From Macrocystis pyrifera (lineage: Eukaryota > Sar > Phaeophyceae > Laminariales > Laminariaceae): a stretch of DNA of 64,000 nucleotides. The DNA lies in assembly GCA_031763025.1 (NCBI GenBank), contig JASSKH010000012.1, positions 3,286,001 through 3,350,000 of the forward strand, given 5' to 3'. Below are positions 31,733-45,135 of this stretch, piece by piece. How positions within the stretch are numbered: position 1 is the first letter of the stretch; every line of letters starts with the position of its first letter. The position numbers were made by a program, and so were the translations under genes. Below the pieces are notes generated by a model. It was not told the origin of the DNA. It was given only the letters and a program-made list of their open reading frames with translations, and made no database searches.

Positions 31733-32164
31733 CGGTGTGTGTCGCGAACCCTGCTGTCCCTAAGCTATGGACCAGCAATGCTGGGGGAGGGGCCAACAGC
31801 AGTAGTTCTTTGCTCAGGATGCCCCGCGAGCAGCAGCGGACTCGCACGGCCAGTAACGCCGGCTTTGCCGACTCAGGCTCAGTGGTCGGGGGTCGGATAG
31901 GTGGATATTTCCCGTGCAACTCCTTGGAATTCGAAGGAAGCCTCCAGATCATCCCAAGAGGCACCGAAGTGAGCAAGGCACCTCACGGATTATGAACGTA
32001 AAATGAGATCGTTATGATCATAACCTTTCGTTTCCCCTGATCCTGTATTCATGTGCAAGATGGTGCACAACATACTCTATGCAACAACTTCGCGCTGTGA
32101 TATTCCAGGAGTGCGCGGCAACGGGCAAGATGCCTTCAATGTTGTGCGCAACGGGTACGGAGGT

Positions 32165-32643
32165 GGATCGGAGGCGCGCGTGCGGAGCTTGCTGGCGGAA
32201 AACAGACCTGCATTCTGCAGGATCGCCGAGGCTCATAACCTGTCGTAATAACTGCGGGGCCTGTAAGCCGGTCTGTCTGTGTAAGCAAAAACGGATCCAT
32301 GTACCGCAGCAGTATAGACGTTCGCCGTGTGCGGGTGACACGTTAGCTGCCGTTCAAGAGAGCAGGGTGAATCATGTACGCCCCTCCTCGGATCTACATT
32401 GTTTGACCTTGTGCCCATGCAGTGCCCACGCGCCACACGCCCTGCTTTCTCGAACTGCAGCTGCCGTGTCATCCGCACACCGGCAGACGTCTGTACTGCT
32501 GCGGTACTTGGTTGTCTTTGCTGACACACACAGGCTCCATACGTGCATATCCCACATATATTCTGCCAGGCTATGAACGTCGGCGATCCTGCAGAGAGCA
32601 GTTCTGATTTTTTGCCAGCGAGCTGCGCACGCGCGCCTCCGAT
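32165..32643. repeat. Long inverted repeat, arms about 200 bp
   Basis: Left arm 32165-32367 and right arm 32440-32643 are about 80 percent similar by eye in inverse orientation. Shared blocks are ATCGGAGGCGCGCGTGC, CTGCAGGATCGCCGA, GTACCGCAGCAGTA and a GTGTGCGGRTGACACG core. A related single arm lies at 40222-40310. The loop carries GATCTACATTGTTTGAC, similar to the terminus of the neighbouring element at 32645. Confidence 0.7.
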
Positions 32644-32644
32644 C

Positions 32645-33516
32645 TACATTATTTGACTTTTTCGGGACAGTGTCCACGGCATTTCGTGTCAGCCGACGAC
32701 CTTTGCCATGCCATACCCCGGAACGACTGCCACGGCAAAACTCACGGCAAGCGCCACGGAAATCACAACGGGACGCCACGGTAAGCCGCACGGCAAAGGA
32801 CAAGGCCCACCGCACGCCACGACAAGTTTCATGGCATACCATGGCGGCCTACAAGGCCCACGGCAATCTTCACGGCAAGGTCCACGGCAATATCCACAGC
32901 AAGCCGCACGGCAAGACACACGGCAATATTTACGGCAAGATCCACGGAAATATACACGGCAAGGCCTACGGTGATCTACACGTCAGTTTCAAACCTGAAC
33001 CCACCCTGTGGGGGAGTGAGATCAGCCCCGGATGTGGGGGGGATCATGGGACCGAGTGGGCCTCCGGCGGATCCTGCGGAGGGCTAATTGTTTATGCATC
33101 TTTCGAGCGGGGTCAAGTCCGGGCCGGGTCAGGTCCGGATGGGATAAGGGGGGCGGGTGGGTCTCCGGCGGCTCCTGCGGACGGTATTGCCATGGCTTAT
33201 CGTGGACATTGCCGTGGCGCTTCCCGTGGGGCTTCCCGTGGGGCTCGACGCGGATGTTGCCGTGGGGGTTTCGTTGCCGCGGATATTGCCGTAGGGCTTG
33301 CGGCGAATATTGCCGTTGGGCTAGCCATGGACATTGCCGTGGAGCTCGTCGTGGGCATTTCAGTTGGCGTTTCCGTGATGCTTGTCGTTGAGGAGTTGGC
33401 ATAGCACATCCCGTGGTAGTGCCGTGGGCACAATCAGGTGTGACCGCGGAAGTGCCGCGGCATATCGCGACATGCGGTGGACACTGCCGTGGCATGCCAC
33501 TAAAAAGTCATAATGT
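32645..33516. mobile_element. CACGGCA fold-back element with terminal inverted repeats
   Basis: The left end TACATTATTTGACTTTTTCG then ACAGTGTCCACGGC is mirrored at the right end (inverse of GACACTGCCG-like sequence then AAAAAGTCATAATGTG). The left half repeats CACGGCAAG every 9-12 bp. The right half repeats its complement CTTGCCGTGG or GCCGTGGGGCTTCC, so the body is one large hairpin. The loop contains two copies of CTCCGGCGGMTCCTGCGGA. A truncated relative lies at 51846-52094. Confidence 0.65.
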
Positions 33517-36243
33517 GTTTCAGTGGATAATTTTCTTCGTCTTTCTCAAAAATCGACTTCCAGCTCTACGCATAGCTGTAGCTGCTCTATTGCATGCATT
33601 GCTACAATATGAGTATCATTCCCAGCATCATCGAGCTACTTTAGGTGAAATGAATCGAAGTGAGTGTCATCAATACAACTCCGTGCTTTCACGGGCATCT
33701 GGCCCTGCTATGTTGAACAGCAGCAATACTTATGTAATCGTCCACAGGCTGAGATATTGCACAACAGCGACAACGCCAGCAACAACACTATAAAGCACAC
33801 CGGGGAGGAACACTTGGAAATCTTGACCTGGGGTGTGCACACCGCCGGTCTGGTGTACCAGGTACACTGCAGCAGGCGCGACTACCACATATCGGCCTAC
33901 TTCGAGGGAGCCGCGCTACGGTAAGGGTTGCACTGTTGTGCCCAAAGCTTTCTCCACACCTCGGATAGGTCATGATCTACCGTAAATAATTCGTTTGCCG
34001 TCGAGAGAGGATGTGCAGGCTCTGCATAATGCAGATATAACCAGGAAACATGTGTTACAGTATTGTTGTAGGTCGTGCAGAGTGTACGACTCCCACCCGG
34101 CAACATGAGCTTGATCACACAAGATCGGGAATAGATGTGCCTTGAAATATCAAGATCATCACGTGGAAATCGGTGATCTGTCTGAGGTGTGCTTTTCTCT
34201 CTGACGGAGTGCCTCAACCGAGGAGAAACACTTGGGCCCGATGTGTATATTTCACGATATTTATCGTTGGATACCTACGTACAGAATTAACAGGCCATGG
34301 GGTTCCGAACCAGGTCTAGTGCACAGCTTCTTACTACAGCAACCCGTTTAGGGCTGCACTCCCGTTGAGGGGACGAAACTGTTCGAGTAAGAGCTATATT
34401 TAGGCTTCAGACGTACCGTTTTGTGCAGTGCTCGAATGGTTACAGGGGGCTGTTGGATGAGGCATAGCGCGCCTTTGAGTGAGGAGCCTCGGACACTTTT
34501 AACCCTTATTATGACTGCAGTCCCGTTATGGGGACACGTCTCTCAATTTCCGATTAGTTCGTCCCCAAAACGGAACTGTACGCTTAAACGCGTTAAGGTG
34601 CTGCTACCACCGTAGCACGCATCGATGAGCCGGCGGTGAGGTGGTGGGGGATGTGGTGCCTGCAGCCTGTGCCAGGCGTTGAACTACTCATCTACATAGG
34701 GCGGAACTGTTGCGCTCAAGGCTGGGGCCTACGCATATGTTTACCAGATCGTCGAAAAAAACACCTCACGTGCAGTATGAATATCAACCGTCACTTCGGA
34801 ACGGCTTCCACCGGCCAGAGCATACGTAGCTCATCCGAGCTGCCTCCGCCCTGACCTCTTTGTACGCCCGGCACGTAGGCAGCGATGAGCACAGGACGGT
34901 GTCATACTAGAGAACTACCGCGGTGGTCGCGGTTGCGGTATTCGTGAAGCACATTAAGCCTGGATGTTGGCGCTGTTGGCATCCAACGAGATGCACTTCC
35001 ACCTGCATCGCCTCGGTCGGCGTCGACTGGACTCGGACGGACGCGGATACATGTGGACCACGCCTTGTGCGGTCAGCAACGATCTTGAGGTGGCCTGACT
35101 GAAGGCTTTGTCGGAGCTGGTGGATCACACCTCGCATCTCTACTGCCTCAGGGATTGACTCTTGTGCGTGACGACCACCCCACCCTGCCCACGAGGGTCC
35201 AACTTCGCTAAGCTGGTAAAAAATGTCGGACTTAGTTTTATGTGCGCCCTCGCCTGTATGACAGAGAAACTCGAACCATACAGTACAAAACGCGCCAGAC
35301 AGCGTCCGAATCAGCAGCGGCAGTACTGCCGTACCTTACCGTAAAATATTGCCGGCTAGCTAAACTCAGTGAACTCCACGCTCCTAGCGTACTTCAAAAG
35401 CCAAGGAAGCTAAAAGACCAGAATTCGCCAAGGGGGCGCCTGCTCTACTACGTCATCAGCATGCATGTGAATGCTTGCCTTTCCACACGTGTGTGCGGAT
35501 TTACAACAGCTTACAATATCAACTGCACCCCTGTATCTGCCATAGACGGACCACGGCAACTCTCCCTCTCTCTCTCCCGGTTCTTGCACAAGCTTGGTAC
35601 AGCAATTCGGCAGGCGGAAGTCTTTCGAGCGAGTGCCCTGCTACCGCTGTAGTCTAAGTTGTGATAGCATGCGCCCATAGGGTGTAGCCGGTATCACTTA
35701 CGGCTCTTATTTTATCACTAACACGGACCTCTATACGAAACGTGCCTCGTGCTTACACCCGTATGCCCCCCCAAAGGATCTACTGTACAGAAAAAAACTC
35801 GATTGCAGTTACTCGTAGGTACCAGGAATTAGCGCGATCGCGAACCGATTGCGAAAATACTTTAAAAACAATAGGCCTACCTTCGGTCATTACTTATCCC
35901 GTTGTATCTTGTACAAGTAATTGCTGCCGATGCTATGCTTGCTGTGGTCTACGGAGGCTGTCGATCAGTCAAAACCAAGCCCATGAACAAAAACAGCGCG
36001 ATGCTCTTATATTGAGTGAGTCGTGCACCGGCTACCGTAGGCACGATAGTTGCAAAGTAACCACGCAAAACACGTTACTGGGAACACCCCCGCAGCCACG
36101 GTGACATCCCGGAGAAGTCAGCGCGGCAGATGCCATGTCCAAGAAAAACAAAGCCGCCTGTTGCGACTGCCCGCAGGCAGTCCCTCCGCATGCCCTCCCT
36201 CCCCCCACAGACTCTAGTCTGCGCCAAGCAGAACACAATCACA
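33517..36243. other. No gene recognised apart from the MITE at 34503
   Basis: Several short plus- and minus-strand frames occur without splice signals or recognisable motifs. Related TTAA/CCCGTT motifs lie near 34340-34370. Confidence 0.4.
34503..34592. mobile_element. 90-bp TTAA-flanked MITE (piggyBac-like), copy 2
   Basis: TTAA at 34499-34502 and 34593-34596 bracket an element whose left part CTGCAGTCCCGTTATGGGGA is mirrored by TCCCCAAAACGGAACTGTAC on the right. The TTTGTCCCC core of these ends also occurs near 38620, 42303 and 59085. Confidence 0.6.
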
Positions 36244-39200
36244 TCATAGTTCCGAAAACATCGTATCCCATTCTTCTTGGGTTGGACTAGGCCCGAGAAC
36301 GTTTACCGCGGTGAAGCTCTTGTCGGCCGCTCCAGGCTGCTCAACAACCTGCGACGGGTAATTTTTAATGCGATTTTCAATAAGGCGGATACGGTTAGCG
36401 AGGGGATCCTGTCGGCAGGTGCAGATCCATCGCGGATCGAGCGCTGTGGTGGTGGCGCACTCGGCAGGCCTGTCAGGGAAGACGGGAGCGGCGTCCACAA
36501 ACTTCTGACCAGACTGCGTACCAAGCGCTGCTTCCATGTCATACCATGACGACACTTGCCTTGGCATGCTAAAATACACGCGCGCGAGACACAAACGCAC
36601 GAGAAGCAACAAGTACAGTGCCGGACACGCACACAGCGCTTTGCTCCAGAGAAACAACTATACACGGCGTCACTGTTGTACAATAGCTTACAAGTGCGGG
36701 TTGATGTGCCCGGCCCGCCACACCACAGGAACTCCGGCCAGGGGTAGGGGCGACTACCGCCGCGCACCCCAGCTGCACAGCACACAGCAGTCCCGCTTCC
36801 ATTCGCGAACAACAGTAGTATCGTTCAATGTGCGTACAGCAGATATCCCCGCTTTTCTACGCACGTTTCACGTACAGCAGTATGCCGCTTGGCATGTGCA
36901 TACAGCAGTAGTCTAGGTTACGCACTGGGCGATGCAAATCGGCGTCGCCGACTGACAAATTACGCTGGAAAACGGTAGCCATCATGTCATTCACGGGCGG
37001 ATACCGAAACAAAGGCGGGCGCGGGCGGAAACGGACACACAACGCCACCAACCTGAGTAAACACCTCCGCCACCGAAGTAGGGTTAATGCGTCCAGCCTG
37101 CTCGTCGCCCTGCCGCAACGTCACCATGCGTTTAGGCGTTTTCCCGCTTGGCGCCTCGGTTTCCATTTTCGTGGATCTCCCTTCTGCTGAGAAGTAGCTC
37201 GCAAACTCCCCCCCCGAAATCTGGCCCGGCCTAACGATGGAGAAGTTGAAGCCTCCTTCCGAAGCGGCTCTGTCGTCGTGAGGGGAAAGGGCAGTGGCCG
37301 AGACTAAAACAATTTCAGGCGCGGCACACGATACGCAATGGTAAAGAAACTACTGTAAGGTTCCGCACTGAGCACGGCGAAACCGTTCAAAACCCCTGGG
37401 CAGCGCACCGAAACTGCGGCTATCAGTGCGTGTTTCAGGCACTGCCAACGATGCGAGCGTTGAAAACATAATGGTTTCGCACTGCGCCCGGCGACATCGT
37501 TGATAACTCTGGGGGCTCCCCACCGAAACTGCGGCTTTCGTGCATGTTTGAGCAAAAACCGTCTGCACGCTCGCTGTTTTTTCCGTGAACCAGGTATAGC
37601 CGTCTGCTTGCAAAGATATTTAGCTGGTGCTGTGTTTCCAAGCGGAGATGCGAGGAATGAGTGAACGCTGCAGCGTGCCGCCCGGTCAACTCCCCGCCCC
37701 TTCCCCCCGTCCATCCAGACTCCAGCCGAAATTTATCTGAGACAGCGACTGTAGACCCCCAGAGCACGGTCGAGTGACACCTTTCAAGATAAACACGCAT
37801 GCACGCCGCCAAGAAAGGCTTTCTAAGCGCTTCCTGTCTAGTTGGTTAGCGCGAAAAGCCCGATCGCGTTTTCAACCGCACGGTGAAAGCCGTACGCAGG
37901 AGCACGAAGCGTTGTCAACAAGCCTTTACAGGACAACATACAAAAAAGGTGACCGCAGCCAGCTTGAGCAAAATCGATGGTTAGTGAAAATTCGAACACA
38001 GGAAGCACCCGAATCGGTATTTCGTAGTTTTCTCCCCAACATAACAAGCAGGGGCGCCGGACACCGCACGAGCCCTTACCTCCTGACGGCCGCCTCCCCC
38101 TTAGCTTTGGCGTCGAGCACTCCGCACGCGTTCACGAGGAGGAACGGGAATTTGTCCGCCCGCTCCACCCCGACCGATGACAAGAAGACAAAGCGTTTCA
38201 GCTTGCCGCCGCTGAAAAAACGAAACAGGACAACGGACGTAACGACCGCCCAGCCCCAATACCAGGTGCCAGTATAAGATAAACCATGGGTTGCTCAAAA
38301 CAAGAAGTACCACCGAGTCCACACGCTGTGGAACCGCGGCACCATCAACAAAAGCGCAACAAGGCGACACGACGAGGGTAGATGGGAGTCAAAGTAGAAA
38401 GACTGGGCTGGCGCCGTTCTGCTGCAGCCTGCGCAGGGCGGGAAACGCCCGAGTCCCGTGGCGTGAGATGGTCGGCGCCCTGCCCTGTCTTTACTCGGTT
38501 ATGCGGGGGAGAAAAAATCGGCAGCACAGAGAGAAATAGCAACCCGCAAGTACGCGGCGAGAGCTAATCACTCTTTTACTACCGCCAACATTAGCCAACA
38601 CTAATTCCAGGTAGTTTGTCCCCGAAAATGTGGGTGCAGTTCCCGAGGGGGCTTACGTCAAGTTAAGAGCCCCGCTGGAGAGGCTTTCACCACTTCCTCT
38701 CTGCTAAGTGTGGCTTTTGACAAGGCCAAATGATGAGTGCTACGGTAGTGTTGCACCTCTTTTCTGTTTCTGAAAGTTCCTCAAACGAGGAGTTCTATTT
38801 ATACCTTACCTAAAAACTGATTGCAAGGCAAAATGAAAAATTCACCCCACCAGGTGCATCACGACCAACACCGTGAAACACCACTACTCAAAGTTGTATT
38901 TCAACGACCTTGGGTATTTCGTCTTTCCAGGAGCCCACGGCTGTCATAAATAGTTGGACCAAAACGTGCTATTCTTCTCGCGGTACGCTTCCCAAGGCCT
39001 GGGGTGCTCGGTTCGGATCCCCTGCGTGGGTAGAGCAGAAGTACCGCGCTTTTCGTATTACAGGTAGGCCCAGCGTCAGGGAACAAAAGCGCCATCCAAA
39101 CGGCCCGCCACCTTGTTCAAGACAAGGTTCAAGACAAGGTGCGTCGACCATCGTAATGCGGTGCCTGCAAGATATTTTCGGACACGTCGCTGCGCCGGTA

Positions 39201-42200
39201 ACTACCACTTGATGTCTACGGTTGGGTTATGGTGGTTGCCCTAGGGTCGTCCAAGGCAACCCTCACCCGAACCCTTCTATTCATATTGGGACAAGATCAG
39301 CGAAATCATTTCATGTACTTCGTTTATGGGAAACATGTAATGAACGCCCAGCTGTTGGAGGTGGTTTCTATAAGGAGTAGGGACGGTGCTCCGTCCCGAA
39401 AGGGATGCGCGGTCAATGGCTAAAGTGACTGAGGCGAGCAACAGAAGAGTACCCCCTCTCAACAACCTATGGTATAGGTTGGGTTGGCGTCTGTTGGCTA
39501 TGACACTGTAAAAGATGCCGCTCACTTTGCGAGCTAGACAACCCGGGCACCGTTGTGTCTTTATTTATATTTTTTGGCGATCGGTCCCAGCTGGCGAGCG
39601 AGTTAGATTGTTTGTGCAGGGTGGAGAAAGGGGAATGATCGTATCACGTACCTGGTAGTGTTTATGGTAAGGCCCTCACGAGGCAGTTACATAGTACCTA
39701 CATTGCTGTCTCTGGAATTGGCCACACCGGGGAATAAACTGGAATAAACCAACTCGCTGACGCTGTCATCCAAATGCAAGTCCGCCTCACAAGCGGTAAG
39801 AAAAAAGTAGGATACAGCTCAACCTTCATACGACTCGCCGAACACCTCACGGCGCTTCGCGCTCGGTGCAAGCTATCGGATATTACGCTGTAACATATTC
39901 TCTGCATGTGTTACATCTTGTTGATTGGGGCTGCATCACACTTGTAACGGCTTGTACCGCATATTTGTGTAACGTACCTTTTCGGATACATCCGAGTAGA
40001 GGTCATGTTTGCATGCCGACCTCAGTGCTTCTTCCGCCTACCTTGAGATCGGGACATGCTTCGTCTACCTTTCCCTGGTTGGAACGACTAGCTCTACCTA
40101 GCGGCTCTACTGCATTGACAGAGGATGAGCGGTATTGCAGGTACCATAATTAGTCTATTGTCAAGTGAAGTGACGTCAAGACATCAAGATCGTGTGCTGC
40201 AACGAACATTTGGTTCTCTGTGGAAGTGCGCTGTGTCATCCACACAGACGCAGACGCTTGTCCTATTGTAGCACTTGGGTCCGCCCTTGCTGGCTGCAGC
40301 ACACAGGTAACCCACAAGACCATAACCATTCCATCATATGCAACGTCTGTCTGGTCGGTGAAAACCCGACGTGCTCCGTCCCGTCATTGCAGGGATGTGA
40401 GGGTCTATGGTCACACGCCTACGGTCATGCTGTCGAGTACACCCCCCCCCACGGTCGTCCGTATCACTCACTCTGGGTGGTTGGAAGGGGCAGCAGCCGC
40501 GCGCAGCATATTGCCGACGGCAACGTTATCCACGGCGTCAGGCGTGTTACCGCGGCCCCATCGGGCCGACGGGAAGGCAGTGGTCCCCGTGCACGTCACC
40601 ACACACGCCGCATTCTAGTTTTAGTTTTTGTGCGAGCGGGCACGCACGAACGGGAGAAGGAGAAAGAGAGTTCAAAGTCAATGACACCGGCCTCGATACC
40701 TCTTTGTCAGCTTCGCATCACTTCGCATCACTACATGCCGTCGAGTGGCCATCTTTGAGCGTCGACATCTTCAGAGCACCGAGTAAGGGGCTGGGCTTGT
40801 GTACGCTCGTTCTCACCAACCATAGTTTCGGCGATCGAACGCAACTGCCATCGGAACCCTCGCCGGCTCTAAAACAGCGCTGCCGGTTTCGCGAAGTATT
40901 GAAATTATCTACGACAACCACAGTAACTCGTCAGATATCGACCCGAATGTACGGTTAGCGGAGGTGGGGGCAGGCAGGGGTTCTCCGTGGTATCCTTCCG
41001 CACGACAACACCCGCTACAAACTACGGGCGCGTGCGGCCGGGGGTCTATTGGGTGACATATGGTCTACCAGGTACGTGCTCTCTTAACTGGCGCCTTTTC
41101 TTCAGGATGGCACATACCGTATATCAGGTGTACTATATTTGCGACCACGGGCCAATTTTGAGGGAAAAATGAGCGACGTATATTGTGAGAGCACGCCCAT
41201 CACGACCGTCATCTTTCTTTTGGATGGCGCACGCTCACGCGTTTTCTCCACGCGAAGCAAGCTGGTACCGTAGCGGTCCGTGGTATTCGATATTAACGTC
41301 CGGTACAGACTCACGGCGCGGACTTTCTCAAACACCCATTGCGACCTGCTGAAATAGGAGGCCGGTCTCTATAGGCACACTCCAATGGAAAGCTCACGAC
41401 AAGCGCCCCGCAGGTGTCATCGCCGCCCACAAGGGCCAGAATGGAAGGCCCGCTGCTCGGCGTCAGTATGTCTACATCAAAAAGCAACCACAACAACAAT
41501 AACAGCAACATTAACGTTCACCAGCAAACAGAAAAACAACCCGCGCAAAACGTCACCAACAAACTACAGCAGTGCCTTGATCTGTACAATAATATCAACA
41601 ACAGCACAGAAAGCGCCCACCAGAAAACAGAAAAACCCACGCAAACAATCATCATCAAACTACAGCAGTACGTGTATACCTTCATCGCCGCGTTCAGGCT
41701 GTCCTCGTCCACAATATTCCCCTGCACCAGCTCAAGGTTTGGACCCAAACCGTCGGCGAGTACCTCTTTCGCCTTTTGGAGGTTGCGCACCAGTGCCTTC
41801 ACCTTGTACTTGCCGGTGGACGCCAAGCTTTGTTCACACCACGCGGCAAGCACAAACAACGGAGGAAGAAAGAGGGAGGGGGGTGTAATCATGTCATGCA
41901 TGGCCGTAGTCGTATCCCTACAATGTCGGGACGGAGCACGTCAAGGTTCCACCGATCAGGCAGACATTTACTTGAACTAAGAGCGAAGCGCCGTGAGGTG
42001 CTGGGCGAATCGCACGAAGGGTGAGCTGCATTCGAGTAAGAACCGCTTGTGAGGGGAACTTTCTTGCATGAGGATGACAGCATCGAATGCATTGCTTTGC
42101 TTCCTGGTGTGGCCACTAGGGGGGAGTTCAGCAGAGAGGAACACCGTCGCATCTTTTGAGGCTGCGCGTGCCAACCGAGGCCGCAGAGGCGGCCACCGGT

Positions 42201-44211
42201 GTGACATGGACTCATGGCCAGGGTGAAGTTCGCCGCAGAGAGATCCCCTCTTAGCTGCAACCACGTTTTTTAGGGGATAAATCGCTTACAATGTGGGTGC
42301 TTTGTCCCCACAGAGGGACTCCAGTACTCAAAAGGGTTACGAGCATTGGGGATTTGAGAGCGGTCAAATCGGCATGCCCCGCCTATACGAAAAGCTACCA
42401 GGTACATATTGCGCAGTACAGATATCAGCTTTTTGTAGTCACGAGCGCCTGTTTTGGCTTTGTCACAGGTACTTATAGTAATGTACCTGGTACACTACAG
42501 TAGTCGTTGTCGAGTTCTAGCACGCGGCGCTCCAGAAATGTTACTGTTCGATACAGCCGGACCCACCCACAACAAAACGCCAAACGTAAACACCAACAAA
42601 TACCAGGCAGCAAAAAGGGGCATCAGCAGACGGAGGCACCATTCCGAACGACACCTTCGCCCTCAAAATACTCGCCAGCATTCGATTTCGAAAACCTGCC
42701 GCTCAACGAGATCCGAGGTTGCTAAGGCCGAATCTTATGCGGGTCAGGTTGTATTAGTTTAGCTTTGGCCTTTCAGCAAATCGCAGATGCGTCAATCCCG
42801 CAAAGTGACGGAATCGGCCATACGCTTCTCGCAATGAGTCCACCTGCTCTCGGAGAGGTACCCAGTCCAAAGGCCAACTCCTCCACCGGCGCAGTTCGAA
42901 CTATTGCTGACTACTCGAAACCTCACCGGAAAATCTGAAGTAGCTCCAAATCAGAAAATAGGCTTTCTTTCTATTTTCGGGCGAAGGACAGCTTCATAAC
43001 ATATTTTCGTCGCATTATAAACAGTGGTCAAAAACTCGAACCACGCTTCTGTAGAAGAGGAGTTTTGAAATGGGTATCTATCTATTGGAGGGACTCTGGA
43101 CTCATCCCGAGAAGTGCATGCCTAATTTTCTCGGTTTATGGGCCAAAAACCGACGTAAACGTCAGACAGGCCAATATCGAACCGAACGAAACATGAACCG
43201 CGTAAAATTCAGACAACATGCCGCACGTGACCGATGCTTAGAGAGGTCTTCCTGCGCCTACTGTTTTCTTGACTGCCGGGGCTCCTCCTTTGAAGCGCCA
43301 CTCAATACATTCCCAATCCCAGTTGTTTTGCCACGACTACATATATATGTGGAGGGCAAGACGCAAACTCTGCGGCAGGGAGGGTGAGCGGGGCGGATGT
43401 GCATCAAACTGTCACTGCGGGACAAAGTAGGGGTATGTGAGCCGGCCGGTTCCTCGACACACACCTCGGCCCAAGGCACAAGTCCGTGCCACCCTGATTC
43501 AAACGATATCGAGAGCCTACAGTACCTGCTGTGGAAATTCTCGGTCGAAACCTCATTACTAGGCTCACTCGAAAGCTCCTGTCGAGGGTTTTCCGAGGCC
43601 TGTTTCGGCTGGCTCAATTCGTCGATGCTCCCTCTGTCCTTAAAAACACCAAGATGCTCGAAACCAGCCTCGCGTGCGAAAGTGCGAGCGCACTGCTGCT
43701 GCACATGAAAATACCAGGTACCTTAACGATAACGAGCGAGGCACAGCAGCAGTACGATAGGAAAGCTCTATCTAGGGACCCGCGCTGGCGGATGCTTGAA
43801 ACTGTCGTCAACGTATGGCTGTTGCTGTGTGCGCTGGTGGAAGGCATGCCCTATTAAGGCATGCCCAATATTTTAGGCGGCCGGGCAGACTGGCAACTCG
43901 CTTCGCTCGTAATTTCAACCACGTTTCGGTACGGTTCATACCAGGTATATATGAGGGTGGTGCAAATGTTTGGTATCTCGTGCATATACGTACCTCAGGG
44001 CTACCAAGCGACCGACTCCGCCCGATGCGCCGGCGACGACCACGATGTCTCCGTCCACCACGTCCCTTTCCGATGATATCATCGCCGCCGCCATCCTTGC
44101 CTTGCCGGCGCCCGTTCTCACTCCGCTGTGCTGCTGTTGTTGCCGTTGCGGCTGTGCTGACGCGTGCCGACGATACAAACCGCGCGCCGACGAGAAGCCG
44201 GCCGCCCTCAT
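36244..44211 (-). CDS. NmrA-like atypical SDR, NAD(P)-binding reductase, six exons, complete
   Basis: Exons: 44211-43994, 41827-41680, 40614-40472, 38211-38080, 37269-37053 and 36348-36244. All have GT...AG borders and phases fit, giving 963 nt and 320 residues. Residues 57-70 hold the Rossmann glycine motif VVVAGASGGVGRLV. Then come GKYKVKALVRN (about 78-88), NIVDEDSLNAAMK, VVTCTGTTAFPSARW, DAVDNVAVGNMLRAA and KRFVFLSSVGVERADKFPF (from 175). NACGVLDAKAKGEAAVR, FSIVRPGQISGG and a C-terminal PTQEEWDTMF follow. This is the layout of NmrA/TIC62-type extended or atypical SDRs, which bind NAD(P) and act as reductases or redox sensors; the classical YxxxK is not seen. Substrate unknown. The N-terminal 40 residues are basic and Gln-rich and could be an organelle presequence, without a clear heterokont plastid signal. 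Introns of 0.7-2.3 kb contain repeats. The start is the first ATG of the exon-1 frame. Confidence 0.92.
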
Positions 44212-44344
44212 TTCCCGGCGGGCCTGTCAACATTTTCCATTTTTCGGTCCGTTGCGTCAGTCACAGTTGGTGTACTGTTGTAACATCGTGTCGTAGGTTG
44301 ATTCGTACCTGGTATATAGTTTGGGATCAATAAGGCCTCCTGCT

Positions 44345-44436
44345 GCGACCAGCCAAATTAAGCCCCCCCTGGCCGAGGGGTCCCCAGGCGCCCCCGGAGG
44401 GTCCGCCCGAGGCGAAAATCAGGCTATTTGGCTTCA
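44345..44436. repeat. Short GC-rich hairpin element
   Basis: AGCCAAATTAAGCC at the left is mirrored by GGCTATTTGGCT at the right. The interior CCCCCCTGGCCGAGGGGTCC and GGCGCCCCCGGAGGG is self-complementary in parts. It lies just upstream of the reductase start. Confidence 0.4.
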
Positions 44437-45135
44437 TTTTACACCAGAAAACGGCAATAAATATAGCCTAGATTCACGTATGTTTCAACACAAAAAACAA
44501 TACCTTCAGTTTACACAAGAAAAGTACGAAAACGAGAAGCAAAAAAATGTAGTTCTTTACCCCGGACTAGAGGACCGTGACAGCACTTGGTTCAGTCGCA
44601 ATATTACCTGATAGGGATACGAGCGAACGGGCGAACTCATGACCAAGCCACGTACAGTCTTCAAAAGTTTAACGGCGGCGATCAAATAATGCCAGAAGAA
44701 AAGGTCTTGGGCCCCTCCGCGATGCCATTCGTTATTAATGTCTCTCCCAACCTAGCACGAAACGTGCGCGTCGATGACGACGGCACGTCGTAAACCATCG
44801 GTCATTTTTAACTACGTATTACACAATATCATACGACAGACAGTGCGTTTTCGCGAAAAAAAAAGACCTTCGAGTATTCCAGGTCATATCAAACAAAGAA
44901 GGTTGCCGATGGTCCCACAGCTAATATACGACGCAGACTCTGACGATCCGTCGGATGACTGCCTGCTCTACTCTACTGCCCGCCCGTTCCATGCCCACTC
45001 CTCAATCGAACAAAACGCCAGCAATCAGTGCGTTGTTCGCAAAACAACACCGAGCGAGTTCAAGCAAGCACCACGCACAGCAGGAAGAACCACCAAGCTT
45101 CATGCAAGGCAGTCCTACCGAACACTGCCATTCCT

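Noticed and set aside
32670..33404. Gly/His/Val repeat protein of 244 codons
   Set aside because: Caused by the CACGGCA units of the fold-back element; both strands give similar long frames.
38930..39030. tRNA-like stretch with CCCACG/CGTGGG ends and GGTTCGGATCC
   Set aside because: The T stem and D arm do not pair and the length is wrong; it lies inside a reductase intron.
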